Shown: positions 1 through 8,971, counted from the stretch's first letter. The stretch is 20,591 bases of DNA from Candidatus Moranbacteria bacterium UBA1302 (GCA_002307715.1 DBUA01000008.1:1-20591), one strand, 5' to 3'. The notes: a model not told the origin generated them from the sequence alone. Translations and numbers: made by a program.

Positions 1-132
1 GTCATCATCCTTATCAATGATGACAGCCGAGTCATAGAGAACATCCGCCGCTTTGCTCCCGATGCGATAGCTGAAACGATTGATCTCCACCCTGGAACGC
101 AGAGCGCCTTCACAATCATCCGCCTACCATAA
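1..132 (+). CDS. C-terminal end of an unidentified protein (partial)
   Basis: An open frame runs in from the left edge in frame 1 and ends at a TAA at 130-132, giving 43 residues that start VIILINDDSRVIE and end with FTIIRLP. The next gene begins only 22 bases later on the same strand, so the two are probably co-transcribed. The tail has the alternating hydrophobic and charged look of a small soluble alpha/beta domain. Such tails can follow the membrane part of GT39-type glycosyltransferases, so a paralogue of the next gene is possible. That is a guess. The fragment is too short to assign a function. Confidence 0.6.
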   Translation, partial: VIILINDDSRVIENIRRFAPDAIAETIDLHPGTQSAFTIIRLP

Positions 133-154
133 TCATCAATAACATCCTGCCGTT

Positions 155-2035
155 ATGGAAACACTCCGTCGCCATCCCTTCGTATTCGTCGCAGCCATGC
201 TCACGATACTTTTCATCGTCTCAACCATCGTTTCTTCACATGAATCCGCGACGTATGATGAGCGAGCCCACATCCCATCTGCCTATACCTATCTCGATGC
301 TCACGACATGCGCCTCAACCCTGAACACCCGCCACTCATCAAAGATCTCGCCGGACTGCCATTGCAATTTCTCGGCCTCACATTTCCTTATGCTTCTGAT
401 GCTTGGGAGAACGGACGGAACGAACAATGGGTAGCGGGAGACCTCTTCCTCAATTGCCAAGATCCGGCTCAGGCTTGCAATGATTCTGACCGTATCCTTT
501 TCTGGTCGCGCCTACCCATCACTCTCTTGGCTGTCGCTCTCGGATTCGGTATCTTTTTCTGGACGCGAGAAATCGGAGGAACCATCGCTGGCCTCTTAGC
601 AACGCTCCTTTATTCCGCCGATCCGAATATCATTGCGCATAGTCATTACGTAACAACCGATCTCGGCATCGCCGCTGTTATCTTTGCTGCCGCCTATTTT
701 TTCATTCGATTCTTACGCCAACCGAACACTTCATCCATGCTCGCGGCTGGCGTTGCTCTTGGTATTGCCGAAACATCAAAATTTTCTGCTGTCCTCCTTT
801 TCCCGATTTTCGGACTTTTCTTGCTCGTATTTGCAGCCACAAAACGACAACCAACCGGAAGCCTTCTCAGCACCGGTATGTTTCGACTTAAAACATACAT
901 GACCTATATCCTGCATTTCATCGGCAGCGTCGCCATATCCTTCGCAATTATCTGGATTGTCTACGCGCTCAATATGTATGCCATGCCGGAAACCAAAGTA
1001 GATGATCTCGCCGATCTCTTCCTTTCCCAACCGAACGTTCCGGCACATCTTGCCCATAATGCTGTCACAACGCTCGCAGAATCACCGATACTCCGTCCAT
1101 TCGCGGTCTATTTCGTCGGCGTTGCCAAGGTCTTCTCACGTGTCGAGGCTGGAAATGTCTACTATTATTTCGGCACCGTAAGCGACCAAGCTCGAGCTGT
1201 TTATTTCCCAGTCGTCTTCATTTTCAAGGAAACACTCCCGTTCTTGGTACTTCTTATCGCGATGACAGCCTTATCATTCAGCCGAGGCATCATTTCTTCC
1301 ATTCGCGAACATGCATCCGGCTTATCCTTTTGGACCATTTTTTCTCGTTCATTTCAAGCGAAAACTGTCCAATATCTCTCACTTTTCTTCATCACTTTCT
1401 ACATGATTGTCAGTATGAGCGGCAACCTCAATATCGGATTTCGCCATCTCTTCCCGATTCTGCCATTCCTCTACATGCTGGCCGCAAAATCCGCCGGAGA
1501 CATGCTCAAACGTTGTGATGGCAACATCCTCAATCGGAAACTTTCGCGCATCCTGATGCTCATATTCGCACTCGTAGTCATAGCCGTTCCTATTCTATCC
1601 TATCCGTACTACCTCTCCTATTTCAATGCCGCCGTCGGCGGTCATGCGAACGGCTATAAATATGTCACCGACTCCAATGCGGACTGGGGGCAAGATCTCA
1701 AATATCTTCGTGATTTTGTTGTTCGCCATAACACTTGCGCACAAAACGCTACCACCATAGAATGCAACGATGCACTTCCGGCAATGCCCATCATCGACAA
1801 GATACGCGTCGATTATTTTGGCGGTTCAAGTCCGGCTTATTATCTCGGCGATACCTACATTCCATGGTGGGGATCACGAGAACCGGAATCCGGCTGGTAT
1901 GCTATCTCGACATTCTTCTATCAAGAAAGCATCTACAAGAAAAAGTCGGCTGGCGAACGGGATTATTCTTGGCTTTCAAACATCAAACCACTCACTCGCG
2001 TTGGCGATTCCTTCTTTATCTATTACATCCCTTAA
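155..2035 (+). CDS. GT39-like membrane glycosyltransferase (GT-C fold)
   Basis: This is a 626-residue polytopic membrane protein of the PMT/ArnT-like GT-C superfamily. Members move a sugar from a polyprenyl-phosphate carrier to a protein, lipid or glycan on the outer face of the membrane. The first transmembrane helix (about 8-27) is followed by the acidic D35-E36 pair in the first outer loop, then the NPEHPP signature (55-60), both typical of GT39 enzymes. Further hydrophobic segments lie near 120-138, 142-153, 168-187, 210-228, 252-272, 350-372, 407-424, 430-444 and 465-485. HYVTTD (164-169), FRHLFPILPF (429-438) and DSNADWGQDL (506-515) are recurrent in bacterial members. The last 110 residues are soluble and probably external. 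Donor and acceptor are unknown. The lipid-linked sugar could come from the DPG-synthase-like enzyme at 19686-20456. No Shine-Dalgarno is visible before the ATG. It is convergent with ftsQ, and no clear terminator is seen in the 63-base gap. Confidence 0.85.
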   Translation: METLRRHPFVFVAAMLTILFIVSTIVSSHESATYDERAHIPSAYTYLDAHDMRLNPEHPPLIKDLAGLPLQFLGLTFPYASDAWENGRNEQWVAGDLFLNCQDPAQACNDSDRILFWSRLPITLLAVALGFGIFFWTREIGGTIAGLLATLLYSADPNIIAHSHYVTTDLGIAAVIFAAAYFFIRFLRQPNTSSMLAAGVALGIAETSKFSAVLLFPIFGLFLLVFAATKRQPTGSLLSTGMFRLKTYMTYILHFIGSVAISFAIIWIVYALNMYAMPETKVDDLADLFLSQPNVPAHLAHNAVTTLAESPILRPFAVYFVGVAKVFSRVEAGNVYYYFGTVSDQARAVYFPVVFIFKETLPFLVLLIAMTALSFSRGIISSIREHASGLSFWTIFSRSFQAKTVQYLSLFFITFYMIVSMSGNLNIGFRHLFPILPFLYMLAAKSAGDMLKRCDGNILNRKLSRILMLIFALVVIAVPILSYPYYLSYFNAAVGGHANGYKYVTDSNADWGQDLKYLRDFVVRHNTCAQNATTIECNDALPAMPIIDKIRVDYFGGSSPAYYLGDTYIPWWGSREPESGWYAISTFFYQESIYKKKSAGERDYSWLSNIKPLTRVGDSFFIYYIP

Positions 2036-2098
2036 ATCACAAAACGCTCTTGCCTGATAAGCGCAAACGCGATACCGCTGAATCGGCTGGGTTTCGAT

Positions 2099-3109
2099 TC
2101 AATGTTTCTTTTTCTTTGATGACGTATCGGAAACAGGCAACGCAGACGGTGTAACGGCTGACGCAGTCTGGTTTGTAATTGTGTCGGAAACTGCTTGCTC
2201 GTTCTGTTCCTCTTGACCGCTGTCTCGCAAAGCATAATAAATACGATTCTCCGTACGCAGATCGACATATGCCAACTGGGAACGTTTCTCGGCTGGCAAT
2301 TCCTTCTCCAAAAACAGTACGAGCATGTCAATCGATGTATCCGCTGGAAGCTCCGTATTGACGTATACTTCCCACCCTTCAGATGTCTTCGCTCTCATAT
2401 CGTATGCAAAGCGTGAAGCAGTCGAATATCCATCTTCAAGGCCTATGCCAGTTCGCGATTCGAAAATCGGACGGAATGCGGCAACAAACGCACCGAAATC
2501 ATAATCGAATAAACGCTGCCCAGGTGTTACTGATCGTCCGCTCAAATCAGTAACCCGTATGGAAACATCCCGATTTTCATCAGAAACAGCCCGCTCATTC
2601 GATACGGCGATTCCATCCTCGTTCAACAAAAGGCAATGTCCGTCAGTCTGACACCACAGGATAATATGCTCCCGCTCTGTTATGCCGATATCTAATCGAT
2701 CAGGAAACGTCCGTGCAATCGATGCGCGTCGAATCAATGGAAACCTCTCCTTAATCGCTGCCTCCATGCGCGATGGGTTAATAAGCAAAAGACTATTTTT
2801 TGGAAAGATGCCATAATATTTTCCGGAAAGTTCCTCTTTGATAAACGCTGTAAGCTCATCAGACGACACTACTGTATTGCCTGAAATCGACGACTCCATC
2901 ACGAGCATATACGGAGAAAATATGACCATATACCCGGTTGTCATACCGAAGACTGTCCATAGCAACACTATGCCCATAATACGCCATACTCTTCCGGCAG
3001 ATGGCGCTCTATAGCCTCGACGATGCCGGATGACCGGTTTCTGCATCGGTTGAGAAAGAGTTCTATGATGCATCTGCCGTTTTGATTTTCTCCATGGCCA
3101 CAATCTCAT
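2099..3109 (-). CDS. ftsQ: FtsQ-type division protein with POTRA domain
   Basis: The 336-residue protein has the FtsQ/DivIB layout: a basic cytoplasmic N-terminus (1-40), one transmembrane helix (about 43-65), an external POTRA domain (about 69-147, with the ISGNTVVSSDEL and FPLIRRASIARTFPDRLDI segments typical of the fold), a beta domain to about 300, and a low-complexity Ser/Thr tail ending in four Lys and a His. FtsQ links early and late divisome proteins by binding FtsB/FtsL. The start codon overlaps the delta' stop by four bases (ATGA, 3106-3109), so translation is probably coupled. It is the last gene of the murA-mreB operon. In most bacteria ftsQ lies in the dcw cluster with murB/ddl and ftsA; here it sits beside a replication gene. 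Family assignment is solid; the symbol follows domain layout. Confidence 0.85.
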   Translation of the reverse strand: MRLWPWRKSKRQMHHRTLSQPMQKPVIRHRRGYRAPSAGRVWRIMGIVLLWTVFGMTTGYMVIFSPYMLVMESSISGNTVVSSDELTAFIKEELSGKYYGIFPKNSLLLINPSRMEAAIKERFPLIRRASIARTFPDRLDIGITEREHIILWCQTDGHCLLLNEDGIAVSNERAVSDENRDVSIRVTDLSGRSVTPGQRLFDYDFGAFVAAFRPIFESRTGIGLEDGYSTASRFAYDMRAKTSEGWEVYVNTELPADTSIDMLVLFLEKELPAEKRSQLAYVDLRTENRIYYALRDSGQEEQNEQAVSDTITNQTASAVTPSALPVSDTSSKKKKH

Positions 3110-4014
3110 ACGAAAAGAAAAAGCTGTTCAAGCAAAAGACGCGCATTCGCTTGCGTTGTCTTCAAAAGCGATAAAGTCCGTTCTGTCTCCTCAAGTAATC
3201 CGAAAAAGCGCTGCGCTTGCCGATTATCGAGACCAGATATCCTGACATGAAGCCCTGGCAGCCACCATTCAAGCAAGCGGATCGTGTGAGGAACATCGGC
3301 CGACAATTCTTCAGCGAATCGGAGTTTCTCAGTCAGAGACAGTGTCGATAAGCGAAACAGCTTCGCTAAGCGCTCTTGGTCAGCGGCAAATCCTTTCGTA
3401 TCGGAAAGAGCACGGATAATCATGCCTGGCCGACCGAGCGAAAAGAAGAACGGGGCGATGTTTCCATTTCCGATGCGCGAAGAAAATTCCGAAGCCGAAA
3501 AACCGCTCAACATTTCTTCTTCCGGAACGAATCCGAACCTCATGCGCTCAACACGCGATAAGATTGTATCGATGATACTGCCCGGCTCATGTGTCAGCAA
3601 CACGATAACCGACGAGGGATTCGGCTCTTCAAGCGTCTTCAGAAGAACATTCTGCGCCGCCATCGACAACATATGCGCATCTTCGATAATCACGACTCGA
3701 TAAGCGCCGACGACAGGAAACTCAGCCAAAAATGCAAGCGCTTCACGGACCGCTTCGGCTGGAATACGTTTTGTCTTCGTAACACCGCGCTTCGTTTCCT
3801 CAGCAGGTCGCACAACCATGACATCGAACGGATATGGCCGAACATCAGTCGGAACGAATCCGCGCTCACCGACAAGACTCATCGCGAATTCCAAAGCGCA
3901 CAAGCTTTTTCCTATTTCCTGCGGGCCGGAAAATAAGTAACTCTGCGCTACACAGCCGTTCCCGACTATTTCTGAGAGCTTTTTCCGTTCTTTTTCATGC
4001 CCGATAATATGCAT
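3106..4014 (-). CDS. holB: DNA polymerase III delta' subunit (clamp-loader AAA+)
   Basis: This 302-residue protein is of the HolB/DnaX AAA+ family, which opens and loads the sliding clamp during replication. Visible motifs are a Walker A loop GPQEIGKS (30-37), a Walker B-like IIEDAH (109-114), the LLKTLEEP segment (124-131) that marks clamp-loader subunits, and SRVERMRF (153-160) where the family has the SRC arginine-finger motif. The arginine is kept but Cys is replaced by Val. The zinc module usual between Walker A and B is absent: only Cys21 and Cys39 occur in the N-terminal half, and neither makes a CxxC pair. The length fits a minimal delta'. It could in principle be another DnaX-like protein, but the short size and single AAA domain favour delta'. 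It lies downstream of two glycosyltransferases and is coupled to ftsQ. Confidence 0.85.
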   Translation of the reverse strand: MHIIGHEKERKKLSEIVGNGCVAQSYLFSGPQEIGKSLCALEFAMSLVGERGFVPTDVRPYPFDVMVVRPAEETKRGVTKTKRIPAEAVREALAFLAEFPVVGAYRVVIIEDAHMLSMAAQNVLLKTLEEPNPSSVIVLLTHEPGSIIDTILSRVERMRFGFVPEEEMLSGFSASEFSSRIGNGNIAPFFFSLGRPGMIIRALSDTKGFAADQERLAKLFRLSTLSLTEKLRFAEELSADVPHTIRLLEWWLPGLHVRISGLDNRQAQRFFGLLEETERTLSLLKTTQANARLLLEQLFLFV

Positions 4015-4069
4015 ATGTTCGATAACAGTCTCAAAATCACCAAATACCGATGAAGCACCACAAAAGAAT

Positions 4070-5194
4070 CTATGAATGCTCTTCGATAAATTTCTTCAGT
4101 TCATCCGCAAAACGCTGGTGCCCAAAGCGTTCTACGGAACGTTGCATGGATATTTTATCGTATGATCCTTCATGCGCAAGAAAACGCTTCACCCCTTCTG
4201 CAATAATTTCCGGTGTCACTGCATGGAACAATTCACCGTCTTTTCCTGGCGATACGATTTCCCGTATACCTCCGTATTCAAACGCTATGACTGGCGTACT
4301 GAATGAAAGCGCTTCGACGGCGACCATTCCGAAATCTTCTTCCGAAGGAAAAACAAGTGCTCGAGCGCCGCTATACAATTTCGCTAATTCATTATCCGCA
4401 ACAAAACCTGCAAAAACGATATTCTTCTGCGCCATTTTCTTGAGCCGTTCCTGTTCTGGTCCGACTCCGACGATAATAAGCGGAAAACCGAGCTTATTGA
4501 AAGCCTCAATGACAGCATCGATTTTCTTGAAACTCGTCAAGCGCGATACGACCAGAAAATGCTTACGCTCAACCGCGCTATCCCGTATCATCGGAAACTG
4601 TTCTGCAAGCGAGAGCGCTGGCGGATATATGACCGTGCTTTCCCTTCGATAATATTTTCGGATACGTTCACGCGTAAAATCCGAATTCGCTATCATTTCA
4701 TCTGGACGCTCGGCAGCTTGGCGATCCCACACTCGGAGATACGACATAAGCATCCTCACGCACAGCCCAAGCCGACCGCGCATGCCAAGCTCGCGAAGAT
4801 ACGCCTCATGATAATCCCAAGCATACCGCATAGGAGAATGGACATATGCGATATGCTTCGTATTCAGACGTGTCACGATACCTTTGCTCCATGCCCCCGA
4901 AGACGATATGACTCGATCAAAATCACGCAGATCGAATGTTTCAACAGCTACCGGAAAAAACGGAAGTAAAAAGCGGTACCGTTTCTTGATGCAGTTCGGG
5001 AGACGCGAAAGCCATGATGTCCGGATATCCCGCCCAGGAAAATGTTCTGCCACAACCGATGGATCAGCGACAAGCGTATAGATCGGCGCCTCAGGATAGA
5101 GCTCAGCCATCGCTTGCAAAACCCGTTCCGCCCCACCGTACGAGACAAGGAAATCATGGACGAGAGCTATTTTTTTATGGCCGGACTGATTCAT
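4070..5194 (-). CDS. GT4-family glycosyltransferase (WbaZ-like layout)
   Basis: The 374-residue protein is a GT-B enzyme of family GT4, a retaining transferase using a nucleotide-sugar donor in the cytoplasm. The N-terminal Rossmann domain opens with KIALVHDFLVSYGGAERVL (8-26), the usual acceptor-side glycine motif. The C-terminal domain has VVSRLTSFKKID (215-226) and the E-x7-E motif at E286/E294 (SEEDFGMVAVEA). The SSSGAWSKG (98-106) and YVHSPMRYAWD (117-127) segments recall WbaZ-like mannosyltransferases of O-antigen pathways, but I would not fix the sugar. No signal peptide or membrane helix is seen, although several basic amphipathic stretches (60-82, 138-160) may touch the membrane. The gene follows another GT4 after 21 bases, and they probably act on the same surface glycan. 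The start has no clear Shine-Dalgarno. Confidence 0.85.
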   Translation of the reverse strand: MNQSGHKKIALVHDFLVSYGGAERVLQAMAELYPEAPIYTLVADPSVVAEHFPGRDIRTSWLSRLPNCIKKRYRFLLPFFPVAVETFDLRDFDRVISSSGAWSKGIVTRLNTKHIAYVHSPMRYAWDYHEAYLRELGMRGRLGLCVRMLMSYLRVWDRQAAERPDEMIANSDFTRERIRKYYRRESTVIYPPALSLAEQFPMIRDSAVERKHFLVVSRLTSFKKIDAVIEAFNKLGFPLIIVGVGPEQERLKKMAQKNIVFAGFVADNELAKLYSGARALVFPSEEDFGMVAVEALSFSTPVIAFEYGGIREIVSPGKDGELFHAVTPEIIAEGVKRFLAHEGSYDKISMQRSVERFGHQRFADELKKFIEEHS

Positions 5195-5215
5195 AGCTTC
5201 ATTATTGATACGAGC

Positions 5216-6346
5216 TCAAGGTCGAGGTTGCTGAATTGCCTGACTGATCTCCTCGGCGCACTGCGCCCAACTGAAGCGGTTCACATTGTGAGCCGCTTTT
5301 TCTATTATACCATCCCGGAAAGCCTTATCCGAAAGAAGCTGTTGAATGCCCTCAGCAATGCTCTCGGTGTCCAGCGGATCGACGTACACTGCTCCCTCGC
5401 CACCCACTTCCGGCAAAGAAGACGTTTCTGATGTAACGACCGGCGTTCCGACCGATTGCGCCTCCAAAACCGGAATACCAAAACCTTCATAAAGCGTTGG
5501 AAAAAGAAAAACATCAGCGCCTTGTAAAAGCTGCCACTTTTCTTCTTCGCTTATGTAACCTGGTTCGATGATGTCGTTCCGATTTTTCATCAGACATTTC
5601 TGATTCTGGATTCTTTGATAACCATATCCCGGCTTGCCCGCCAAGACAAGCTTATGCGGTATGCGATACTTTTCCTTCAAAATCTCAAACGCTTCGATAA
5701 TCCGTATGATATTCTTCCGCTCCTCTAGTCTGCCCACAAAAAGCATATATGGCTTCTTCGCAATCTTTTGAAGTCTGTGATCCATGTCTGGCATAACATC
5801 ATTATGGCTATATCCTTCATGCACGACTCGAATACGCGCTTCCGATGTTCCATACAGCCGCATCACATCATGCTTCGTATTTTCCGAAACGCACACGACC
5901 GTACTCGCCGCCTTGCAAGAATAACGGATAGAAAAACGCATATATAGACGCTCCCACAACGAATATGCTTCCTTGCAAAACTCATATTCAAGCCCGTGGA
6001 TCGTAACGATCGATCGTTTTGGGTGAACGATCGGAATCGTATGTGCCGGAACGAACAAGACATCCGGGGTATGCACGAACATCTCAAGCGAAAGCCCGAC
6101 TTGTGTCCAGAAACGCGGCGCCCAGATGCCTCGCACATGCCAATGCGCCGGCAAAGGAAAATCGATTTTTGGATATTCCGCGATAATACCCAAGCCACGC
6201 ATCACGAACCTCTTCCTGACATACAGGACGACAATATCTGTCTCAGGAAGAGCCGTCCGCAAATGCCTGATGGTCTGATACGCATATTCTTCGATGCCTG
6301 TCCGTTGCTTGAGAAACGCCCGTGAAGCATCTATTCCGATCAGCAT
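5216..6346 (-). CDS. GT4-family glycosyltransferase (MtfB-like layout)
   Basis: The 376-residue protein is a second GT-B, family GT4 enzyme. It begins LIGIDASRAFLKQRTGIEEY (2-21), where the family binds acceptor near the TGIxxY motif, and continues with TIHGLEYEF (115-123), VSENTKHDV (153-161) as in the VSxxT/S stretch, VGRLEERKNI (204-213) for nucleotide binding, and the E-x7-E motif at E287/E295 (EGFGIPVLE). SSLPEVGGEGAVYVDPLD (309-326) is highly typical of MtfB-like mannosyl- and related transferases. It is only distantly similar to the neighbouring GT4, so the pair is unlikely to be a recent duplication. It starts 10 bases after the mreB stop and has no evident Shine-Dalgarno. The sugar specificity is not readable. 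It probably builds a surface polysaccharide or glycoprotein glycan with its neighbour. Confidence 0.87.
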   Translation of the reverse strand: MLIGIDASRAFLKQRTGIEEYAYQTIRHLRTALPETDIVVLYVRKRFVMRGLGIIAEYPKIDFPLPAHWHVRGIWAPRFWTQVGLSLEMFVHTPDVLFVPAHTIPIVHPKRSIVTIHGLEYEFCKEAYSLWERLYMRFSIRYSCKAASTVVCVSENTKHDVMRLYGTSEARIRVVHEGYSHNDVMPDMDHRLQKIAKKPYMLFVGRLEERKNIIRIIEAFEILKEKYRIPHKLVLAGKPGYGYQRIQNQKCLMKNRNDIIEPGYISEEEKWQLLQGADVFLFPTLYEGFGIPVLEAQSVGTPVVTSETSSLPEVGGEGAVYVDPLDTESIAEGIQQLLSDKAFRDGIIEKAAHNVNRFSWAQCAEEISQAIQQPRP

Positions 6347-6356
6347 AGCCGGATAT

Positions 6357-7373
6357 TTATTTAGCCAACATGATACTTCGCTTATAGATATCCAGGTTAT
6401 CCAACACGATTCCAGTACCTTTCACGACGCAGAATGCCGGATCATCCGCGACATAACATGGCACATTGATAGTCTTTGAGATAAGCTGATCAAGATAACG
6501 GAGCTGAGCGGTACCACCCGAAAGAACCATGCCCTTATCCATGATATCAGCCGCGAGTTCAGGAGGAGTCTCTTGCAGCACCTGCTTGATGACGTTGATG
6601 ATTTCGCGCAGCTCATCCTGGATAGCTTCGGTCACTTCATTCGATGAGATATTCACGGTCTTCGGCAATCCACCCATCAAATCACGCCCACGCACATCCA
6701 TATGGTCTTCTTTCACTTGGGCTATGGCTGAACCGATCTTCATTTTGACTTCTTCCGCCGTCCGATCGCCAATAGCCAGGCTATACTTTCGCTTGATATA
6801 ATCCGCGATAGCCTGATCGATACGATTGCCGCCGACACGTGCACTATGTGCTGCTACAACACCCCCTAAGCTGATGATGGCAATCTCTGAGGTACCGCCA
6901 CCGATATTGATAATCATGTTTCCCTGCGCTGTATGAATCGGAATACCAGCGCCGATCGCTGCCAGAATCGGTTCCTTCACGACATAAGCCGCCTTGGCGC
7001 CTGCCTTGAGCGCAGCATCGATCACTGCACGCCGTTCTGTCGATGTGATGCCAGCCGGAATAGAAAGCACGACTTCAGGACGAAAAAAACGGATACGTCC
7101 GCCGACACGATTCAAAAAATACTTCAACATCGCCTCCGTAATGCGATAATCAGCGATAGCACCATCTTTGAGCGGTTGGCTCGCCACAATCGTATCAGGC
7201 GTACGTCCGAGCATCTCTTTTGCCTCGTTTCCGACCGCAAGAACCTTATTCTCAGTGAGCGAAATAGCGACAACCGATGGTTCGTTGATAACCACGCCCT
7301 GGCCTGGAACGAATACGAGCGTATTGGCAGTTCCAAGATCAATACCTATTTTCCGTAAAAAAACTGGTTTCAT
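6357..7373 (-). CDS. mreB: Rod-shape-determining actin homologue MreB
   Basis: The 338-residue protein is a bacterial actin that forms membrane filaments guiding lateral wall synthesis. It has the phosphate-1 loop GIDLGTANTLV (10-20), the KEPILAAIGAG segment (133-143) that keeps the catalytic-type Glu134, a phosphate-2 loop INIGGGTSE (155-163), and the C-terminal SGGTAQL adenosine motif. Length equals the usual 330-350. The odd point is Asn156 at the start of the phosphate-2 loop, where MreB and actins normally have Asp; the codon is AAT. No N-terminal amphipathic helix like that of E. coli MreB is obvious; the first residues MKPVFLRK are short. mreC and mreD are not adjacent. The gene follows murA by 51 bases and precedes a GT4 by 10, so it is mid-operon. 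GAGG lies only about 3 bases before the ATG. Confidence 0.95.
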   Translation of the reverse strand: MKPVFLRKIGIDLGTANTLVFVPGQGVVINEPSVVAISLTENKVLAVGNEAKEMLGRTPDTIVASQPLKDGAIADYRITEAMLKYFLNRVGGRIRFFRPEVVLSIPAGITSTERRAVIDAALKAGAKAAYVVKEPILAAIGAGIPIHTAQGNMIINIGGGTSEIAIISLGGVVAAHSARVGGNRIDQAIADYIKRKYSLAIGDRTAEEVKMKIGSAIAQVKEDHMDVRGRDLMGGLPKTVNISSNEVTEAIQDELREIINVIKQVLQETPPELAADIMDKGMVLSGGTAQLRYLDQLISKTINVPCYVADDPAFCVVKGTGIVLDNLDIYKRSIMLAK

Positions 7374-7424
7374 AATCCTCTATCGTATTCATATGCCATG
7401 GTATTCCCATAGCGACAGTCTTAC

Positions 7425-8687
7425 TTATATTTCTATCCTCCGCATTCTCGCACCAATCTTCGCAAGCCGCTCTTCGATCCGCTCATACCCGCGATCAACT
7501 TGATAGATATCCTCAATCAGAGTTTTCCCCGTAGCTGAAAGCGCGGCGATGATAAGCGCGGCGCCTGCTCGTAAATCATAGCTACGAATCGTAGTACCAT
7601 GAAGCCGCGTCTTGCCCCGAATAATGACCTGATGCGGATTGAGCACTGACGCCTTCGCTCCCATCTTCTCAAGTTCTGGAACATAATTGAAACGACCTTC
7701 AAATAAGGAGTCGTGAATGAGTGTCTCTCCTTCAGCCTGTGTTGCTAACACGCCGAACGGCGCCTGTACATCCGTCGGAATGCCGGGATATGTGCGCGTA
7801 TCCACCTTTGCTACTGATCGAAGTCTTGCGGACGGCACAACTGTTATCGCATCCCGAGCAACGATAAAATCCACACCGAATTCGCGGAGTTTCTCCAGAA
7901 CGAGATCCATGTGCTCCTCGCGAGCATGCCGCACCGTAATCGAGCTTTTTGTTGCTGCTCCCAGAATCAGAAATGTCGCCGCTTCATTGGCATCCGGAAT
8001 AACCGCATGCTTCGCGCCATGGAGATTTGCCGATCCGATAATCTCAATCGTATGCGTTCCGAGGCCTTTGATCTTCGCCCCAAGCGATATCAGGAACTTC
8101 CCGAGATCTTCGATATGCGGTTCAGCGGCTGCGATCTTGATCGTAGTCTTGCCGGAAATCCTCGCTGCCAACATCATCGCATTTTCCGTCGCCGTCACAG
8201 ACATCTCACGCAGGACAACCGTACCGGCATGCCGGCCAGAGGCATCGATGGCATATTGTTTTTTCTTACTAACGATATCGACGCCGAGTTTTCGCAAAGC
8301 ATCAAAATGCGTTCCGACCGGACGTGCCCCGATAACGCATCCGCCTGGATGATAAAATCGGAACGAATCAAAACGCGCCGACAGCGATCCGAGCAATAAG
8401 ATAGAAGAGCGGATTTTCTTCACTTTCGCGACATCCATTTTCTGCGGATCAATATGCTTTGCAGTGATCGCAACCGTGCGCTTTCCTCGCCATTCGATAT
8501 CTGCCCCCATGCTCTCCAAAATCTCGAGCATGCGGAACACATCTTCGATAAGCGGGATATTCGAAATCACACATGTTTCTTCCGTCAAAAGCGTTGCAGC
8601 TAATATCGGTGTCGTTGCATTCTTCGATCCCATGACAGCAATCTCTCCGGATAATTTTTTCCCTCCTTCGATTTCGAATGCTTCCAT
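7425..8687 (-). CDS. murA: UDP-N-acetylglucosamine 1-carboxyvinyltransferase MurA
   Basis: This enzyme transfers enolpyruvate from PEP to UDP-GlcNAc, the first committed step of peptidoglycan synthesis. The 420-residue form starts MEAFEIEGGKKLSGE, lining up with the standard MurA N-terminus. Lys22-Asn23 of GSKNAT (20-25) match the substrate-binding pair, and Cys117 in HPGGCVIG is the active-site cysteine, so fosfomycin sensitivity is predicted. GIPTDVQAPF holds the catalytic Asp, and the RAGAALI segment near the C-terminus holds the conserved Arg. A longer frame starts at 8732, but its extra 15 residues lack homology and its ATG lies about 9 bases from the predicted transcription start. I therefore prefer the ATG at 8687, which has a weak GAGAAA about 9 bases upstream. 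It is the first gene of the operon running to ftsQ. Confidence 0.95.
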   Translation of the reverse strand: MEAFEIEGGKKLSGEIAVMGSKNATTPILAATLLTEETCVISNIPLIEDVFRMLEILESMGADIEWRGKRTVAITAKHIDPQKMDVAKVKKIRSSILLLGSLSARFDSFRFYHPGGCVIGARPVGTHFDALRKLGVDIVSKKKQYAIDASGRHAGTVVLREMSVTATENAMMLAARISGKTTIKIAAAEPHIEDLGKFLISLGAKIKGLGTHTIEIIGSANLHGAKHAVIPDANEAATFLILGAATKSSITVRHAREEHMDLVLEKLREFGVDFIVARDAITVVPSARLRSVAKVDTRTYPGIPTDVQAPFGVLATQAEGETLIHDSLFEGRFNYVPELEKMGAKASVLNPHQVIIRGKTRLHGTTIRSYDLRAGAALIIAALSATGKTLIEDIYQVDRGYERIEERLAKIGARMRRIEI

Positions 8688-8747
8688 ATGAACGTTTCTC
8701 AATATCAGATCCGATACGGACTTTCGCTTCATTCCTCATACCCCGAA

Positions 8748-8776
8748 AGTGTAGCCTGAAAATGGCCAAAAATCAA
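8748..8776 (-). promoter_or_regulatory. Predicted sigma70-type promoter for murA operon
   Basis: On the minus strand a -35 box TTGATT (8776-8771) and a -10 box TACACT (8753-8748) are separated by exactly 17 bases. Each matches consensus at four of six positions. Expected start is near 8741, giving a leader of about 54 bases to the chosen murA ATG. It begins just after the terminator at 8789-8820, so murA looks insulated from upstream transcription. Confidence 0.6.
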
Positions 8777-8788
8777 GCTTTTAAAACG

Positions 8789-8820
8789 AAAAAACCGCCC
8801 CGAAGTCATTGCGGAGCGGT
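8789..8820 (-). terminator. Intrinsic terminator ending the structured RNA region
   Basis: The minus strand reads ACCGCTCCG, a nine-base loop, then CGGGGCGGT, followed by TTTTTT. The 9-bp stem pairs completely on this strand with one G-U pair, but has a C-A mismatch on the plus strand, which fixes the direction. It separates the hairpin-rich region from the murA promoter. Confidence 0.75.
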
Positions 8821-8971
8821 GTCATCTGGTTGTGCCGCTTTAAGAAAGCAGCCAAGACAGGGAACCATGCCTTGAAAAAGTAAGGAAAATATTATTTTCC
8901 TGAATATGCACTGTTTTCAAAGAACTGTGATATTCTCGGAAAGCCGTAAAATAAGCCACGACTTCACGAGA

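Noticed and set aside
2036..2098. Terminator between the convergent GT39-like gene and ftsQ
   Set aside because: The gap has only weak, imperfect GCG-rich inverted repeats and no U-tract on either strand.
4050..4652. 200-residue plus-strand frame
   Set aside because: Antisense to the C-terminal half of a clear GT4 enzyme; Ser/Arg-rich shadow with no motif.
8841..8861. GAAAGCAGCCAAG-like string on the plus strand, resembling the SRP RNA tip motif
   Set aside because: The flanking CAGGTCCGGAAGG part is missing, the surrounding promoter, terminators and G-U pairing all point to the minus strand, and the string itself forms one arm of the hairpins at 8834-8874.
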